Translations under genes and position numbers: made by a program
Part shown: positions 7,490 through 8,590 of the stretch, piece after piece
Layout: each line of letters starts with the position of its first letter
How positions within the stretch are numbered: position 1 is the first letter of the stretch
Notes under the pieces: model-generated
Seen by the model: the letters and a program-made list of their open reading frames with translations, nothing else
Told to the model about the DNA's origin: nothing
Database searches by the model: none
NCBI GenBank assembly: GCA_910583815.1
Contig: CAJTZB010000108.1
Span: forward strand, 1 to 8,590
Source of the DNA: an uncultured Lachnospiraceae bacterium
GTDB taxonomy: Bacteria > Bacillota > Clostridia > Lachnospirales > Lachnospiraceae
DNA length: 8,590 bases
Reading direction: 5' to 3'

Positions 7490-7935
7490 GTCTTCCCACT
7501 TTCCAAATCGACCATCACCCGCTCCAAAACCGACTTATAGATAAGTGTGATATAGGTATCAATATGGCTGAACCTGTTTACAATATACTCGTATGTTTTT
7601 ATCAGAAAAAACACACTGATTACTAACAGAACCGGAATTGCAATCTGCCCCGCTGCCAAAAATGCCAAGGTAAAAAAAGTGGCAAGGTAAATTGCAAAAG
7701 CAAATCCATAAGTCTTGCTGATGCGGAACGCAAGCAGCATTGCTTCATTCAGACGTTCATTCATGCCCAAAATGACTTCTTTGTCCCTTTGCTTTAATTC
7801 TTCATACAAAGCCTCATACAAAACCGCGCTGTCAGTCTTTCGGACTCTCAGGTTTTCCTGCACTGTCTGAAAATAACTCTCATATTTTATTGTTCCAAAC
7901 TCCTTGCGGAGCAGTTTTTTAAATACACCAGACAA
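7486..7935 (-). CDS. Small two-helix membrane protein of unknown function
   Basis: I do not recognise this 149-aa protein. Residues 1-73 are charged and helical (for example LYEELKQRDKEVILGMNERL) and probably cytoplasmic. Two hydrophobic helices follow at about 76-96 and 98-117, split by a short turn (AAGQ). The tail (118-149) is again amphipathic and polar, so both ends are probably inside. There is no signal peptidase site. The start is TTG, with AAGGA 4 nt upstream inside a purine-rich run; no upstream in-frame ATG is available. It is the first gene of the operon and shares an ATGA junction with the LRR gene. A membrane-anchor or sensor role for the LRR/VWA/ATPase proteins is the simplest reading of the context, without direct evidence. 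Confidence 0.8.
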   Translation of the reverse strand: MSGVFKKLLRKEFGTIKYESYFQTVQENLRVRKTDSAVLYEALYEELKQRDKEVILGMNERLNEAMLLAFRISKTYGFAFAIYLATFFTLAFLAAGQIAIPVLLVISVFFLIKTYEYIVNRFSHIDTYITLIYKSVLERVMVDLESGKT

Positions 7936-8022
7936 TCTTTCCTTCCCCTTTTCTCTTGTTTTTTTACTCGGCAGTGTCTAAATGCCAAACACCATATTTA
8001 TAAAAATTTGCACTGCGCCTTT

Positions 8023-8028
8023 AGTATA
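8023..8028 (-). promoter_or_regulatory. Possible -10 box for the four-gene operon
   Basis: TATACT on the minus strand, about 88 nt before the TTG start at 7935. Upstream of it no good -35 box is found at 16-18 nt (the best are TAGTAC or AGTACA), so the call is weak. It is the best candidate in the leader of this operon. Confidence 0.3.
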
Positions 8029-8112
8029 CACGAATTTTATATCTTGTACTAAGCTATCTTCTTCCATAAATGATGCCGCCGATTACCATCTGTCCACTAC
8101 CATTGCCGCTGT

Positions 8113-8140
8113 TTGGCAAAAGTATATAAAACAGTATAAC
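8113..8140 (+). promoter_or_regulatory. Plus-strand promoter with no gene behind it
   Basis: TTGGCA (8113-8118), a 16-nt spacer and TATAAC (8135-8140); each box matches the sigma-A consensus at five of six positions. Transcription would start near 8147. No coding region follows before the hairpin at 8293-8327, so it would drive a short untranslated RNA or run on into upp. Confidence 0.45.
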
Positions 8141-8146
8141 ATAAAA

Positions 8147-8344
8147 CACCCAAGAATTGATATAAATATTAACAGATTGTTCATAAGTTAGCCATACTAT
8201 ACTCAAATATGAACAATATAATAGAATCATAAGATAAAGCAAAGCAACACATCTTCATTATTTAGCTAACAAGAAAATTTTTTCATAAAGCAAAGCCTGG
8301 CAGTTACCCTCCCCCTCTGCCGGGCTTCTCCTCTGTCCTTTTTT
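8147..8344 (+). ncRNA. Candidate small RNA with pyrimidine-rich terminator loop
   Basis: The ends are inferred from a promoter (8113-8140) and a GC-rich hairpin with a T-run (8293-8344). The roughly 198 nt between them hold only a 7-codon ATG frame. Internal structure includes a 10-bp stem (8176-8185 with 8208-8217) and two ATAAAGCAAAGC copies. The last hairpin exposes a loop with ACCCTCCCCCT, complementary to G-rich ribosome binding sites. C-rich loops of this sort are known in Firmicutes trans-acting small RNAs. It matches no named RNA family that I can recognise and could instead be an untranslated leader or non-transcribed DNA. Confidence 0.35.
8293..8344 (+). terminator. GC-rich hairpin, possible rho-independent terminator
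   Basis: AAGCCTGGCAG (8293-8303) pairs with CTGCCGGGCTT (8317-8327) over 11 bp with one G-U wobble, around a 13-nt loop. Six T residues begin only at 8339, eleven nt after the stem, so it is not a textbook terminator. The minus-strand side has no T-run at all. No recognised protein gene ends here in either direction. Confidence 0.4.
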
Positions 8345-8388
8345 ATTTTATGTGCAACTCCTTTCTCATAAAAGATTTCCGCTGCTCC

Positions 8389-8417
8389 TTTTCAATTCCA
8401 CAAAAATTTGCTATACT
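8389..8417 (+). promoter_or_regulatory. upp promoter with extended -10
   Basis: TTTTCA (8389-8394), a 17-nt spacer and TATACT (8412-8417), preceded by TGC, which makes an extended -10. Transcription should start near 8424 and leave a leader of about 100 nt before the upp start. Confidence 0.6.
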
Positions 8418-8444
8418 ATGTCCAGAAACTGCATTCTGATACTG

Positions 8445-8458
8445 TTGTCACCTGACAA
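8445..8458 (+). promoter_or_regulatory. Dyad TTGTCA-CC-TGACAA in the upp leader
   Basis: A perfect 6-bp dyad with a 2-nt centre, about 20-35 nt downstream of the predicted upp transcription start. It could be a repressor site. The CCTGAC at its right half (8451-8456) can also pair with GTCAGG at 8506-8511, beside the upp ribosome site. No known regulator motif is recognised. Confidence 0.35.
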
Positions 8459-8523
8459 AGACCAAAAGGACCCAACATCATATTTTTAGAAATGGCGCAT
8501 GGAGCGTCAGGAAAGAGGTATTT

Positions 8524-8590
8524 ATGTCAACTACCTATATCATGGACCACCCACTGATTCAGCACAAAATTGGCATCATGCGCGAGAAGG
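8524..8590 (+). CDS. upp: Uracil phosphoribosyltransferase (partial, N-terminus only)
   Basis: Only the first 22 codons are in the window: MSTTYIMDHPLIQHKIGIMR and two more residues. The DHPLIQHK block near the N-terminus is highly characteristic of bacterial uracil phosphoribosyltransferase, which makes UMP from uracil and PRPP in pyrimidine salvage in the cytosol. The PRPP-binding and uracil-binding motifs lie beyond the edge and cannot be checked. The start ATG has AAGAGG 5 nt upstream. It is transcribed away from the minus-strand operon, from its own extended -10 promoter. The identification rests on this short but distinctive segment. Confidence 0.92.
   Translation, partial: MSTTYIMDHPLIQHKIGIMREK

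Larger units (their letters stand above)
7936..8523. other. 588-nt AT-rich intergenic region
   Basis: This stretch separates the leftward four-gene operon from rightward upp. Besides the promoters and hairpins listed separately, it holds a perfect 10-bp inverted repeat ATTGTTCATA (8176-8185 with 8208-8217, 22 nt apart). It also has two copies of a 12-nt direct repeat, ATAAAGCAAAGC, at 8234-8245 and 8285-8296. Two short open frames (plus 7982-8191; minus 8054-8242) lack ribosome sites and recognisable domains, and I do not count them as genes. Confidence 0.8.

Noticed and set aside
7971..8016. GCAGTG/CACTGC inverted repeat in the leader of the four-gene operon
   Set aside because: Only 6 bp with a 34-nt gap, well within chance for AT-rich DNA of this length.
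7982..8191. 69-aa open frame on the plus strand
   Set aside because: No ribosome site, no domain, and it starts upstream of the plus-strand promoter at 8113-8140, which cuts through it.
8054..8242. 62-aa hydrophobic open frame on the minus strand
   Set aside because: It has a TTG start with no clear ribosome site, no recognised domain and AT-rich composition. It lies antisense to the candidate small RNA. A small membrane peptide cannot be excluded.

Overview
The window looks like a chromosomal segment of a low-to-mid-GC Gram-positive gut-type Clostridia, most likely Lachnospiraceae. The grounds are the AT-rich intergenic DNA, the strong AGGAGG-type ribosome binding sites, GTG and TTG starts, and a marR plus paired ABC exporter operon. 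An operon of MoxR ATPase, VWA-like protein and BspA-type leucine-rich repeat protein points the same way. The genus cannot be fixed from the sequence alone. Seven of the eight genes lie on the minus strand; only the gene entering at the right edge is on the plus strand. I see no rRNA, tRNA, CRISPR array, transposase or phage gene.

Region 1 (1-3642, read right to left) is a drug-efflux type operon. A TATAAT promoter and a 12-bp palindrome precede a 92-bp nested inverted repeat in the 5' leader. Then come a MarR-family regulator (TTG start), an ABC exporter half with degenerate ATPase residues (GTG start), and its partner half, whose ATPase domain runs off the left edge. The three genes are joined by GTGA and ATGA stop/start overlaps, so they are probably translationally coupled and their products made together. 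The exporter pair is best read as an asymmetric heterodimer (TM287/288 and BmrCD type).

Region 2 (3598-7935, read right to left) is a four-gene operon: a 149-aa two-helix membrane protein, a cytoplasmic LRR_5 protein, a VWA-like protein with an intact MIDAS and a decayed zinc-protease motif, and a MoxR-type AAA+ ATPase. It ends in a 14-bp perfect hairpin whose loop carries the -35 box of the marR promoter. AAA+/VWA pairs usually act as remodelling or metal-insertion chaperones on a partner. The LRR and membrane proteins are the obvious candidates for target recognition and membrane anchoring. The LRR protein and the ATPase share a C-terminal ankyrin-like LLEYG motif. The function of this system is not known to me.

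Region 3 (7936-8523) has no convincing protein gene. It may hold a small RNA on the plus strand: a good promoter at 8113-8140, about 190 nt without a usable ORF, and a GC-rich hairpin at 8293-8327 whose loop is pyrimidine-rich and resembles an anti-Shine-Dalgarno seed. Next is an extended -10 promoter and a roughly 100-nt leader for upp (uracil phosphoribosyltransferase), of which only the first 22 codons are present.
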